Below are positions 25,035 through 33,732 of a stretch of DNA of 64,000 nt, piece by piece. The stretch is from Clostridium sp. (GTDB lineage: Bacteria > Cyanobacteriota > Vampirovibrionia > Gastranaerophilales > Gastranaerophilaceae), in NCBI GenBank assembly GCA_018362895.1, contig JAHALR010000004.1, positions 1 to 64,000 on the forward strand, in the 5' to 3' direction. The notes under the pieces are model-generated. The model did no database searches, had not been told where the DNA came from, and saw only the letters and a program-made list of their open reading frames with translations. How positions within the stretch are numbered: position 1 is the first letter of the stretch; each line of letters starts with the position of its first letter. Both the position numbers and the translations under genes were made by a program.

Positions 25035-25778
25035 ATGGAAAATAGTGAAAATCTGAAAATAAATATAGCACATCTTTATCCAAAACTTTTGAATATTTAC
25101 GGAGACTGGGGAAATGTTCTGACCATTCAAAAAAGATGCGAATGGAGAAATATCAATGTAGAGATTGACTCCATTGAAATAGGAGATGCAATCGATATCA
25201 AAAAATATGATTTTTATTTCCTCGGCGGTGGACAAGATCAGCAACAAGTGGAAGTTTCAAAAGAACTTCAAAAACATAAAATGACACTTCAAGATGCAAG
25301 AGATGAAAATGCTGTTTTTTTGGCAATTTGTGGAGGATACCAGCTTTTAGGGCATTTTTATCAACCACACAATGCTGAACGGCTGGAGGGAATAAGCCTG
25401 CTTGATGCACATACGGTTGCAGGAAATACAAGATTTATAGGCAACGTAACTGCGAAATGCAGTTTTGTTACACCACAATCACTTGTAGGTTTTGAAAATC
25501 ACAGCGGACTGACTTATCTCGGGGAAAATGCAGAACCGATTGCAGAAATTTCCACAGGTAATGGAAACAATGGACATGACAAATCTGAAGGTGCAAGATA
25601 TAAAAATGTTTTTGGAACATATCTTCATGGCTCATTTTTGCCTAAAAACCCTCAGTTTGCTGATTATCTGATATCAAGAGCCTTGAAAAAACGATATAAA
25701 GACGAAATTGAATTAACACAACTCGATGATTATTTTGAAATCTCAGCTCACAACGCTCTTATAAATAAAAAATATTAA
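25035..25778 (+). CDS. gatD: GatD-like glutamine amidotransferase (lipid II isoglutaminyl synthase subunit)
   Basis: GatD releases ammonia from glutamine for MurT, which amidates the D-Glu of lipid II. The 247-residue class I amidotransferase has the CobB/CobQ-type start INIAHLYPKLLNIYGDWGNV, the nucleophile motif AICGGYQLLG and the catalytic histidine in TYLHGSFLPKNP. Its usual partner murT is not adjacent; upstream lies the divergent glycan operon and downstream a convergent gene whose original stop abuts this one. In a diderm setting this placement is uncommon. A cobyric-acid-type enzyme is unlikely at this length. Confidence 0.82.
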   Translation: MENSENLKINIAHLYPKLLNIYGDWGNVLTIQKRCEWRNINVEIDSIEIGDAIDIKKYDFYFLGGGQDQQQVEVSKELQKHKMTLQDARDENAVFLAICGGYQLLGHFYQPHNAERLEGISLLDAHTVAGNTRFIGNVTAKCSFVTPQSLVGFENHSGLTYLGENAEPIAEISTGNGNNGHDKSEGARYKNVFGTYLHGSFLPKNPQFADYLISRALKKRYKDEIELTQLDDYFEISAHNALINKKY

Positions 25779-25947
25779 TCACAAAAGGTTTCCTTCAAGA
25801 TCATATATTTTTATATCAAGACCTTCTTTTTTAATCTGATTTTTAAGTTCTTGCACCAAAACATCATTAAACAGCTCACGTTTTAATATTATTCTGTCTA
25901 TACAATTTGCAGGAACACCATAAGGAACAGCCCTGTGTGTCGGATAA
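25779..25947 (-). pseudogene. Frameshifted C-terminal end of the kinase/ART-like gene
   Basis: After removing one copy of an 11-bp tandem repeat (25948-25958 and 25959-25969) the gene that starts at 27499 reads on through this segment for about 55 more codons (HYPTHRAVPYGVPANCIDRI and onward, ending EGNLL) to a stop at 25779. That stop abuts the convergent gatD stop at 25778, a normal spacing here. The restored protein would have 569 residues. Confidence 0.8.
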
Positions 25948-27499
25948 TGATGTCCGGCTGATGTCCGGCTATATTTCCGTCTTTACGTAAAATTGTTTCG
26001 CCCCCATCAACCAGAAATGAATTTTTCATAAGAGTCCTGTTAACAACTTTTTTGTTCACAACAAAAACTATATCTCTATCACAATCTTGTCTGGCAGAAG
26101 GAAGAAAATTCAACTCTCCCTTTGCAAATTTCTTCAACGGTCTTGAAAAATAATCCTTGATAGACATATTTTCTACCACATCCCAAAAATCAGCACATAA
26201 AGGAGTCTGTGTAGGATATCCCGTACCTGAATAACATCTCAAACGCAAATCCCCTGTTGTTATACCGTCTTTTAAAATATTGCGCAATGAAGTATAATAC
26301 GTAGAATGAAGCATATTATTCTTTGTTAGTAAGTCATTTGAATTATGCTTGATTTTTTGCAATTTTGAAGAGTTATATGCCTCAAAAGAAGCTTCATAAA
26401 GTCTCTTTTGTGCAATAGTTAAATGCTCCGCCAGTGAAGTGCCATCAATGCCTTTTACTTCATAAGACATTTCTATCTTTTCAAACGGCAATTTGTATCT
26501 TGTTTTCGGAACTTCTTTTTCAATTCTTTTTATATAATCAGCAATTTTTTCATCCGACAACTGTCTAGTTGTTCTACATTTTGCAGCAAATTTCTTAAGA
26601 TAATTTTTTCTGGAAATTAAAACATCCTTCAAAAATTCAGGATTGCTGAGCCCCTCTGTCTCGTTTATAAGTTTTATAACAGAAGAATCAGGAATTCTCA
26701 CAACCCTCATCAAAGAATCTACAAGTTCTTCTCGTGTCATATCTCTCAAAAAAGGCTCGGAATGAGATTTGCCTTCAAAAAAAGATATCAATTCTTTTAC
26801 ATCTTCACCAAAAACAGAACCTTTTCTGCCACCCTGTGCTCTATAACATAATGAACCGCCTACATCCAGCCTAATAATCGAACTACCTGATTTTACAGTG
26901 TTTCCATGTGCTGCCACATCCCAGTTTGCAAGCCAGCAATCTGCACCAAAACCTCTTCTAAAAGCCTTTGCATCCTCATAATCTATCGGCTCGTCAAACG
27001 GTATATATCTACTTGCAAGAGCCTCTCTTTTAAGAAAAGAACTCCTGAAAAAGGATTTTTCATACTCACTTACAATTTTTAAATCAGCAGACTTTTCTCC
27101 AGCAAGTTTATACAAATCGGACGCTAACTTTTCAGAAAGCATATGGTCATTATCTGTAAATTTGAAATAATAAAGCTGTGTGCTCTTTGGAATTTTCCCC
27201 CAAAAACCATAATTTGACCCCTGCTGTGAATTTTTAAAAACACACATCTTAATATTTTTTCCGTCAATTTGGAATCTTCTTGCCTCAGTTTCACAATATT
27301 TAGAAAGCCGCTGAATTTTTTCCAAAAGCTGCGGATTCGTTATCTGTACTAATGATTTTCCTATCACTGCTGAAACAGATTTGTTCAAATTGACAGGTTC
27401 GGTGTCGGAAGTTTTTTTAGCTTTTTTTGATACAACTTCTGCTTCCTTTCCAATACCCGTGGCTATTCTGGATAATATAAATTTAAAGTTAACTTTCAT
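25898..27499 (-). CDS. Kinase-like plus ART-like protein, truncated by a frameshift
   Basis: As it stands the product has 533 residues. Residues 105-240 resemble a HipA/CtkA-type kinase: YYFKF (Lys113), SEKLASDLY (Glu123), GADCWLANWD (186-194) and IIRLDVGG (Asp212). Residues 390-510 resemble an ADP-ribosyltransferase-like fold: MLHSTYYTSLRNILKDGI and DIVFVVN. The last 20 residues are out of frame because of the 11-bp duplication at 25948-25969. Both domain calls rest on motif likeness, not a search. The protein could be an effector or toxin; there is no signal peptide and no obvious antitoxin gene beside it. Confidence 0.55.
   Translation of the reverse strand: MKVNFKFILSRIATGIGKEAEVVSKKAKKTSDTEPVNLNKSVSAVIGKSLVQITNPQLLEKIQRLSKYCETEARRFQIDGKNIKMCVFKNSQQGSNYGFWGKIPKSTQLYYFKFTDNDHMLSEKLASDLYKLAGEKSADLKIVSEYEKSFFRSSFLKREALASRYIPFDEPIDYEDAKAFRRGFGADCWLANWDVAAHGNTVKSGSSIIRLDVGGSLCYRAQGGRKGSVFGEDVKELISFFEGKSHSEPFLRDMTREELVDSLMRVVRIPDSSVIKLINETEGLSNPEFLKDVLISRKNYLKKFAAKCRTTRQLSDEKIADYIKRIEKEVPKTRYKLPFEKIEMSYEVKGIDGTSLAEHLTIAQKRLYEASFEAYNSSKLQKIKHNSNDLLTKNNMLHSTYYTSLRNILKDGITTGDLRLRCYSGTGYPTQTPLCADFWDVVENMSIKDYFSRPLKKFAKGELNFLPSARQDCDRDIVFVVNKKVVNRTLMKNSFLVDGGETILRKDGNIAGHQPDIIIRHTGLFLMVFLQIV
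25948..25969. repeat. 11-bp perfect tandem duplication
   Basis: TGATGTCCGGC occurs twice in direct succession (25948-25958, 25959-25969). Eleven is not a multiple of three, so the copy shifts the reading frame of the gene on the minus strand. Confidence 0.95.
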
Positions 27500-27649
27500 A
27501 AATCATGGAAAACAAAACACAAAATAAAATTAATAATTTTAATATGATTATTACTGATATTTTACATATCTTGTTAAGGTTTGTATCAATTTTATATAAG
27601 TTTTATAACTTTTGAAGTATTTTCTCATACAAAAGTATAAAATGATAAT

Positions 27650-27880
27650 ATGCGTATCATTAAAAATTTAAGAGACATGTCTCTAAACGAGGATGAAAAA
27701 TTTTTTGCCGACATCATAAAAGATGAATTCGGCTGGAATACGTGTGTTGAAAAAATAAAAAATAAAGATTTTCTGCAAAGATATGTAAAACCTCTTCACG
27801 ATTTTAATATCTACACAACAGCCCAACCAACAGCTGAAGGTATGAGGATGATTGCTTGGAAAAGAAGAAATTTCGGATAA
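27650..27880 (+). CDS. Small hypothetical protein
   Basis: A 76-residue soluble protein, not recognised; it has a charged helical N half and ends with RMIAWKRRNFG. It is divergent from the kinase/ART-like gene with 150 bp between them and is followed at once by a strong terminator. No ribosome binding site is clear. It could be a partner of the divergent gene, but only position suggests so. Confidence 0.55.
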   Translation: MRIIKNLRDMSLNEDEKFFADIIKDEFGWNTCVEKIKNKDFLQRYVKPLHDFNIYTTAQPTAEGMRMIAWKRRNFG

Positions 27881-27881
27881 A

Positions 27882-27914
27882 AAAACCGCTTCAATCTTAG
27901 AAGCGGTTTTTATT
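27882..27914. terminator. Bidirectional terminator
   Basis: AAAACCGCTTC (27882-27892) pairs with GAAGCGGTTTT (27900-27910) around AATCTTA, followed by T-rich sequence. It separates the small gene from the convergent LysM gene. Confidence 0.85.
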
Positions 27915-27928
27915 TTTAATTTAATTTG

Positions 27929-28489
27929 TTATTCCAACGGAATTATCAAAGACTGACCGATTGATAACTGGTTCGGGTTTGTCATTCCGTTTGCCTGCAT
28001 AATTTTAGAAATTTTAGAAGTATCATACTTGCCATAGAATCTGATAATAATACCTTCTAAAGTATCACCTGATTTTACTGTATATGTTTCAGGAGCAACT
28101 GTCTTTGTTTCTTCTACTGCTTGGTCAGCAGGAATAATAGACAATTTGGCTTTTGCTGGTTTAACTCTTTTCACAAGTTTTGGTGAATCAGGATTGTTTC
28201 TTTCATTGATAGCATTAGAGCTGAAACTCAAGAGTGCTGTCATCAAAAACATAGCCAGAGCACCGGCAATGAAACCGGTTGTCAAATAAACACCGGGAGA
28301 TTTTTCTTCCTTCTGGTTTACTTTGAAATTTTGCCAAAGAACATCGAGTTCTTTTTCTTTGGCAGGTCTGATATAAACATCAGGAGCCGAACCATCATGC
28401 GGTTTATTGCCTGATTTCGCTCTCAATTCTTCTAACAGAACCATTTTTTCTTTTGATAAATTAGATCTGTATAATGTTGAACTTTTCAT
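27929..28489 (-). CDS. LysM-domain membrane protein
   Basis: The 186-residue protein has a cytoplasmic N-terminal part (1-70), one membrane helix (about 72-94, TTGFIAGALAMFLMTALLSF) and an outer part ending in a single LysM domain (about 135-184, YTVKSGDTLEGIIIRFYGKYD to GQSLIIPLE). LysM binds the glycan strands of peptidoglycan, so the protein probably tethers the inner membrane to the wall. It is a single-gene unit. Confidence 0.85.
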   Translation of the reverse strand: MKSSTLYRSNLSKEKMVLLEELRAKSGNKPHDGSAPDVYIRPAKEKELDVLWQNFKVNQKEEKSPGVYLTTGFIAGALAMFLMTALLSFSSNAINERNNPDSPKLVKRVKPAKAKLSIIPADQAVEETKTVAPETYTVKSGDTLEGIIIRFYGKYDTSKISKIMQANGMTNPNQLSIGQSLIIPLE

Positions 28490-28725
28490 GGGACCTCACT
28501 AATTCCTTCATAATATATATTAATTGGCTGATAAATTGAAAGTCAAGGAATCTTATCATATATATTACATTCCTCAATACTTTGTATATTTCAATCGTCT
28601 CCTGCCTGAATGTTAGGTTGTCTTATCAGGTTAAAACATAAACAAAACTTTTTTTGCTATTAAACAAAAAACTGTCCTTTTTAAAATTAATAAAGGGCAG
28701 TTTTTTATTGTTATATATAAACTTA
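28490..28725. other. Intergenic region with a bidirectional terminator
   Basis: No gene seen. AAAAACTGTCCTTT (28667-28680) pairs with AAAGGGCAGTTTTT (28692-28705) and ends the HEAT-repeat gene on the minus strand. The remainder is the AT-rich promoter region of the LysM gene, with no recognisable riboswitch. Confidence 0.6.
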
Positions 28726-29016
28726 TTATGCAGCAATTTCGCCTTTGATTTCAGAAATCAAATATTTTGCAACCCATTCAAAGTCTTTGTTGTTTTGAGC
28801 AACTTTTTTAAGACAATCAACAGAAGGTTCGCCGATTCTGATTAATGACATAGCAACAACACCTCTGACAGCACCTTTTACTGATTGGAGCTGTTCAACC
28901 AGAACAGGAACAGCGGCAGAACCAATATTAACAAGCATATTTTCAATTTCATTTTTACTTTTGTTATCTGCTGTTTCCAATTGTGTCAAAAAATATTTAA
29001 TAGAATCTGCGTGCAT
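28726..29016 (-). CDS. HEAT-repeat protein
   Basis: A 96-residue helical protein with two HEAT-like repeats (residues 20-55, NIGSAAVPVLVEQL, and 50-90, SLIRIGEPSVDCLKKVAQ). Such short alpha-solenoids act in protein contacts; in cyanobacteria relatives serve phycobilisome assembly, which is not implied here. It is the last gene of the minus-strand run after the radical SAM gene. Confidence 0.75.
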   Translation of the reverse strand: MHADSIKYFLTQLETADNKSKNEIENMLVNIGSAAVPVLVEQLQSVKGAVRGVVAMSLIRIGEPSVDCLKKVAQNNKDFEWVAKYLISEIKGEIAA

Positions 29017-29121
29017 CTTTTTTCTCCATGTATTTTCTAATTGTTGTACACATTATAAAGCAAATTTTTACAGATTCTCGATTTCTTTATCTAATCTTTA
29101 TATCGGTGTAAAGATAAAAAA

Positions 29122-30057
29122 TTATTCTTCATATTTACAGCCCTGATAAGAATTTCTTCTTTCAAGTTCATCATCTATTCTGTTCAGGATTTCAAACTTT
29201 TTATTCAGCCATTTCGGAGCAATTTTCAAAGATTGAAGCCCGTTTCCGCCAAGACGGTGTATCGTAGTTTTTTCAGGCAAACATTCAAGGCAGTCACACG
29301 CTATGTCTATATATTCATCCTCTTCAAGAAGGTTTATTTCGCCGTGTTCGTATAAATCATAAAGCCTTGTATCAGGAAAAATACACAAACAATGAAACTT
29401 TACACCGTCAACCCCAAGCCGGGCAAGCGTTTTTATTGTCTCGAGCATATCCTCTCTCGTTTCATCAGGCAGACCGAGAATAACGTGCACACAAACATTT
29501 ATGCCTCTGTCTTTTGTTTTTTTATAAGCATCTGCAAAAGTCTCAAAATCATGCCCGCGGTTAATAAATTTCAAAGTCCTGTCATGTATTGATTGAAGTC
29601 CGTATTCAAGCCATGTTTCGTATTTGTCTGTATAAGAAGCGATTAAATCCAGTTTTTGTTCATCCACACAATCCGGCCTTGTACCAATGGACAAACCGAC
29701 AACATCAGGGTGGCATAAAGCACTGTCATAAATAACCTTCAACTCATTTACTTGTTTGTATGTATTTGAATAAGCCTGAAAATATGACATAAATTTTTGC
29801 GCTTTGAATCTTGAAGAAAGACTTTCAACTCCCTGAAAAACCTGTTGAGGCACAGTCAGCTGTCTTGAATGCGCCTGAGAAAAACTTCCGCCGTTATCGC
29901 AGAAAATACACCCTCCCGAGGAAATCGTGCCGTCTCTGTTCGGGCAGCTGAATCCTGCATCAAGGGTGATTTTATAAACTTTTTTCCCGAATTTGTTTTT
30001 TAGATATTCACTGAATTGATAATATCTTTTTTTTGTATCAGGTCTGGGATAAAACAT
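29122..30057 (-). CDS. Radical SAM protein of the YhcC type (TIGR01212)
   Basis: The 311-residue protein carries the iron-sulfur motif in the family's long-spaced form (GFSCPNRDGTISSGGCIFC, followed by DNGGSFS), then YFQAYSNTY, GLSIGTRPDCV and GLPDETREDM. These match YhcC, a radical SAM family of poorly defined, possibly tRNA-related role. The TAA of the zinc-ribbon gene upstream is only three bases from this ATG, so the two are translationally coupled. Confidence 0.88.
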   Translation of the reverse strand: MFYPRPDTKKRYYQFSEYLKNKFGKKVYKITLDAGFSCPNRDGTISSGGCIFCDNGGSFSQAHSRQLTVPQQVFQGVESLSSRFKAQKFMSYFQAYSNTYKQVNELKVIYDSALCHPDVVGLSIGTRPDCVDEQKLDLIASYTDKYETWLEYGLQSIHDRTLKFINRGHDFETFADAYKKTKDRGINVCVHVILGLPDETREDMLETIKTLARLGVDGVKFHCLCIFPDTRLYDLYEHGEINLLEEDEYIDIACDCLECLPEKTTIHRLGGNGLQSLKIAPKWLNKKFEILNRIDDELERRNSYQGCKYEE

Positions 30058-30060
30058 TTC

Positions 30061-30234
30061 TTATTGTTCAGAAGCTTCATCTTCAGGCAGTACGGGATAC
30101 AAATAATGTTCTCCGCATTTCGGGCATACAACTTCTTGCTGTTTGCCGTTTTCGAGTATTGCCACTTCGAAAAGTTCACGACAGCTTGATTGTACACATC
30201 TTATTGCCCATGAAGGTCTAACTATTCTTGCCAT
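30061..30234 (-). CDS. 57-residue zinc-ribbon protein coupled to the radical SAM gene
   Basis: A short gene of 57 residues: MARIVRPSWAIRCVQSSC, later VVCPKCGEHYLYPVLPEDE. Cys13, Cys18 and the CPKC pair (Cys37, Cys40) form a likely zinc knuckle. GGAG lies 8 bases before the ATG at 30234. The stop TAA is followed by GAA and the ATG of the radical SAM gene, so it is expected to be co-translated with it. The function is unknown. Confidence 0.75.
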   Translation of the reverse strand: MARIVRPSWAIRCVQSSCRELFEVAILENGKQQEVVCPKCGEHYLYPVLPEDEASEQ

Positions 30235-30297
30235 AATTCATTCTCCGTTTTTGTATTGGTTTAAAGAAATTTTATCACAATTTTTTGTTTTAATCTA

Positions 30298-31044
30298 TTA
30301 TTTGGCTTTCAAAATTACATAAATCGGGTTGTATGTGAGCATGACTTTGCTTCCTGCACTAAATGATTTTCGATAATAATCGTCAAAATCTTTAAGCTTG
30401 CTCACTGTCCAGTTAAGTGTCTTTATGCCGTTTGTTCCGGAATATTTTATATGTTTCAAAACCTCTAAAGGCGAATCAAAGCAAAGTGTTTGAACAGTTT
30501 CATCAAAAGATATGACTTCAAAGTTTCGCTCGCATTTTTCTTTTAGTGTTTCACCTTTAAGATAGTTCAACGAAACACCTGTTGTCTCTTTAATTTCCAT
30601 ATAATTCTGCTCACCAAAGGTTGTGAACGCAAAATACCCGTCATCATTCAAACTGGCTCTGATTTTCAAAAGCAATTCGTCTATATCAAAAATCCACTGC
30701 ATAACAGCATTTGATAAAATCAAATCAAATTTTTCGTCAATACTGATTTTTTCAATATCACCTGGAAGAAACTTTGCCTGATTAATAATATTTTTTATGC
30801 AATATTCAGATTCTTCTATTATGTCATTTGCACAGTATTGTTCAAAATTGATTTCACTTAAAATATTCTTTGACAAAAAGCCTGTACCCGCACCGAATTC
30901 AAAAACTTTTGAAAAATCATTTCCGCAGTTTGAAAGTATTTTATCAATCAAATTGTGTGCCATCTCCTTTTGGATAACAGCAGAATTGTTATAAGTATCA
31001 ATGCTTTTTTTGAATCTGAATTTTACAAGGTTTTTGTTAATCAT
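30298..31044 (-). CDS. bioC: Malonyl-ACP O-methyltransferase BioC
   Basis: Methylates malonyl-ACP so that it can enter fatty acid synthesis as a biotin precursor. The 248-residue protein has the BioC N terminus (VKFRFKKSIDTYNNSAVIQKEMA), SAM motif I VFEFGAGTGFLS, FDLILSNAVMQWIFD and FTTFGEQNYMEI. It overlaps bioG by four bases. No bioF, bioA, bioD or bioB is in the window. Confidence 0.92.
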   Translation of the reverse strand: MINKNLVKFRFKKSIDTYNNSAVIQKEMAHNLIDKILSNCGNDFSKVFEFGAGTGFLSKNILSEINFEQYCANDIIEESEYCIKNIINQAKFLPGDIEKISIDEKFDLILSNAVMQWIFDIDELLLKIRASLNDDGYFAFTTFGEQNYMEIKETTGVSLNYLKGETLKEKCERNFEVISFDETVQTLCFDSPLEVLKHIKYSGTNGIKTLNWTVSKLKDFDDYYRKSFSAGSKVMLTYNPIYVILKAK

Positions 31045-31685
31045 AATATTTCTTCAAAAGAATCAAAATTGTAAAAAGGGAAATGCCCCGTCTCCAGTTC
31101 TATTATATTAGAATGATTCTGTTTTTGCCAAAAATTCATTTGATTTTTTGTCGGAACTACTCTATCGAACATGCCAATATAAACTTTATCAAAATTCCTC
31201 TCTAAAACAGGATACTTTGAAAAATAATTTTTCATCCCGACAAGCTCTTCTGTACAGCTGCTTGCCGAACGCTGAGGAAGATGATTTTCAAAAATTTCAA
31301 AATGTTCGCAGGACTTTTCACCCGCAAACAACCGCTGTCTGAATTTTACAACAGTATTCGAGTCCATTTTTTCCGACAGCGCAAATTGTTTAGGCGGAAC
31401 TCCGTATGAAGCATCAACCGGAACAAGTGTTCCGTTGATTGCAACACTGTGGGAAATTTCAGGAAGCTTTGCTATTGCCGAAGCATAAACACCATATGAG
31501 AAAGCAAGAAGTGTAACTTTTTTATATTTTGAAAAATCATATTCAAAATCAGGATGTGTATAATCATACACAAACAAAATATCAGAATCGCTCTTAAGCA
31601 GAGAGAATGGATTTTCGTCCATTCCCCATCCGCAAAAGAATAAAATTAAATTCTCGCTGTTATTTTTTTCTAAATGTATACGCAT
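31041..31685 (-). CDS. bioG: Pimeloyl-ACP methyl ester esterase BioG
   Basis: Removes the methyl ester from pimeloyl-ACP methyl ester, closing the BioC-dependent route to pimelate. The 214-residue alpha/beta hydrolase has the BioG start (LILFFCGWGMDENPF), the nucleophile elbow AFSYGVYAS and a C-terminal histidine in LETGHFPFY. It is the non-homologous equivalent of BioH. It starts one base after gltX ends and overlaps bioC, so it is the middle gene of gltX-bioG-bioC. Confidence 0.88.
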   Translation of the reverse strand: MRIHLEKNNSENLILFFCGWGMDENPFSLLKSDSDILFVYDYTHPDFEYDFSKYKKVTLLAFSYGVYASAIAKLPEISHSVAINGTLVPVDASYGVPPKQFALSEKMDSNTVVKFRQRLFAGEKSCEHFEIFENHLPQRSASSCTEELVGMKNYFSKYPVLERNFDKVYIGMFDRVVPTKNQMNFWQKQNHSNIIELETGHFPFYNFDSFEEIL

Positions 31686-31686
31686 T

Positions 31687-33129
31687 TTATACAGCTTTTT
31701 TTATTCTGTGTACAACTCTGTCTTTGCCGAGCAGCAGAAGCGTTGCCACCATATCAGCACCGTGTGTTCTTCCTGTAACAGCAGCTCTCAGCGCCCACAT
31801 AGTTTCTTTTGGCTTGATGCCTTGCTCTTTGAAATATGTTCTCAAATCTGCAAGCTGCTCATGGAGTTTTTCTTCATTTCCAAAATCCCATTTGTCGAGT
31901 TCATTTTCAATGATATAAGGAAGAACTTTCTTTGCAACTTCGCCATTAAGAACTTTTTCCTGAACTTCAGGTTCAATTTCAACATTATCTCCGAAGAAAT
32001 ATTTAGTATCATTAGTCAATTCAGAAAGAATAGTAATAGGTTCTCTTGTAACTTCAACTATTTTTTGAAGTTGCTCTTCTGAATATTCACTCAAGTCATA
32101 GCAGGAAAGATATGGCTTCACAAGTTCAGTAAGTCTAGCCAAATCCATTTTCTTGATATATTGACCGTTCATCCAATTCAATTTGTCATATTCAAAAATT
32201 GAGTTTGATGAAGAAACTTCACCAATTCTAAAATCAGCCGCAATTTCGTCAAGAGTCTTAATTTCATGACCGTCAGAAGGAGACCAGCCCAGAAGAGCAA
32301 CAAAGTTCACAAGAGCTTCTGTTAAATAACCTTTTTCAACAAACTCTGAAACAGCAGTTGCACCATGTCTTTTTGACAATTTGCTTCTGTCCGGTGCAAG
32401 TATCATGCCAAGATGACCGAATTTCGGAATCTCAGCACCGAGGGCTTCATATATCATAATTTGTTTTGCCGTATTTGAGATATGATCTTCACCTCTGATA
32501 ATGTGTGAAATTTTCATTTCCATATCATCGATTACAACCGCAAAGTTATAAGTCGGAGTGCCGTTCGATTTCATAATTACAAAATCGCCGATTAAAGAAT
32601 TATCAAAATGCAGATGACCTTTAACCATATCATCATAGTGTGTTTCACCTTCAGGAACATGGAATCTGATAGAAGGTTTTCTGCCTTCGGCTCTCAGTTT
32701 TTCTCTTTCCTCTTCTGTCAAATGCTGACATTTTCCTGAATATTTATGCGGTCTTTTATTTTTGATTGATTCTTCTTTTTCGGCATCCAGCTCTTCCTGC
32801 GTACAGAAACATTCATAAGCATATCCTGCATCAATCAGCTTTTGTGCATATTTGGGATAGATATCGAATCTGTCTGACTGTTGGTAAGGACCATAAGGAC
32901 CTCCAACATCCGGACCTTCGTCCCAATTTAAACCCAAAGCCTTTAAGCTGTCATAAATATTATCAATATACGCTTGAGAAGAACGGTCAAGATCTGTATC
33001 TTCAATTCTCAATACATATTTTCCGTTATTTTTTTTAGCAAATAAATAGTTAAACAGCGCTGTTCTTGCTGTACCTATATGTAAATTACCGCTCGGGGAA
33101 GGGGCAATTCTTACTCTAACTTCGTCCAT
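31687..33129 (-). CDS. gltX: Glutamyl-tRNA synthetase GltX
   Basis: Charges tRNA-Glu. The 480-residue class I synthetase has the HIGH motif in PSPSGNLHIGTARTAL and the KMSKS-equivalent SKLSKRHG. A CxC-type zinc knuckle region is present (YECFCTQEELDAE). The ATG at 33129 is chosen because GGAG lies 8 bases upstream; an ATG at 33141 would place that site inside the gene. In many bacteria without GlnRS the enzyme also charges tRNA-Gln; the window does not tell. Confidence 0.96.
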   Translation of the reverse strand: MDEVRVRIAPSPSGNLHIGTARTALFNYLFAKKNNGKYVLRIEDTDLDRSSQAYIDNIYDSLKALGLNWDEGPDVGGPYGPYQQSDRFDIYPKYAQKLIDAGYAYECFCTQEELDAEKEESIKNKRPHKYSGKCQHLTEEEREKLRAEGRKPSIRFHVPEGETHYDDMVKGHLHFDNSLIGDFVIMKSNGTPTYNFAVVIDDMEMKISHIIRGEDHISNTAKQIMIYEALGAEIPKFGHLGMILAPDRSKLSKRHGATAVSEFVEKGYLTEALVNFVALLGWSPSDGHEIKTLDEIAADFRIGEVSSSNSIFEYDKLNWMNGQYIKKMDLARLTELVKPYLSCYDLSEYSEEQLQKIVEVTREPITILSELTNDTKYFFGDNVEIEPEVQEKVLNGEVAKKVLPYIIENELDKWDFGNEEKLHEQLADLRTYFKEQGIKPKETMWALRAAVTGRTHGADMVATLLLLGKDRVVHRIKKAV

Positions 33130-33293
33130 TACTTTCTCCATTCTTATTTATCCTGATTATAATTTTACCACCAACAAAATGTAACGATATGTAAATAAAT
33201 CATAAAGATTTCTGACTTAACCCTAAAGTTCATTAAAACATAAGCCGATATCTATGGTGTGGAAAAAAATGAATTTAAACAGGAGAAGATAAT

Positions 33294-33680
33294 ATGACAA
33301 ACGAAATTAACAGAATTGGTATCAACACAGGTTCAGTAAATCCTTACGGCAGCCAGCCAAAAGGCGGTGAAGCAAAACCGGAAGAAAACAAACCGGAAGT
33401 TCCTAAAACCCCCGCTCAAGGTGCCCAGGTTAATCCTAATGATGTTTTAAATTATATGGCGCAACAAGCTGTTGTCGTAAATCCAAAAGTTTCTACACCG
33501 AAAACTTATGATGTAGGTAAGTATGTAACCCCTGAACAAGCTGCAAGAATCGCAGGATTCGTTACAAGCTTTGAAGATCAGGTTGCAGAAGGATTGCTCG
33601 CAATTAATGAAGAATTCGGTGAAAATTCCCCGCTGAGTGAAGCATCGAAGTATGAAATAGCCGCAAAAATGGTAGGCTAA
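33294..33680 (+). CDS. Hypothetical protein with Pro/Glu-rich linker
   Basis: A 128-residue soluble protein: a polar N-terminal part with a Pro-Glu-Lys-rich linker (residues 20-48), then a helical region (95-128). A good AGGAG ribosome binding site precedes the ATG. Not recognised. Its N-terminal style (glycine-containing polar leader) recalls other small unknown proteins in the window. Confidence 0.65.
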   Translation: MTNEINRIGINTGSVNPYGSQPKGGEAKPEENKPEVPKTPAQGAQVNPNDVLNYMAQQAVVVNPKVSTPKTYDVGKYVTPEQAARIAGFVTSFEDQVAEGLLAINEEFGENSPLSEASKYEIAAKMVG

Positions 33681-33732
33681 TCAGTTTAAGAAAAGGTTAG
33701 ATATCAAAACTTCTCCAACATTCATAGCATTG

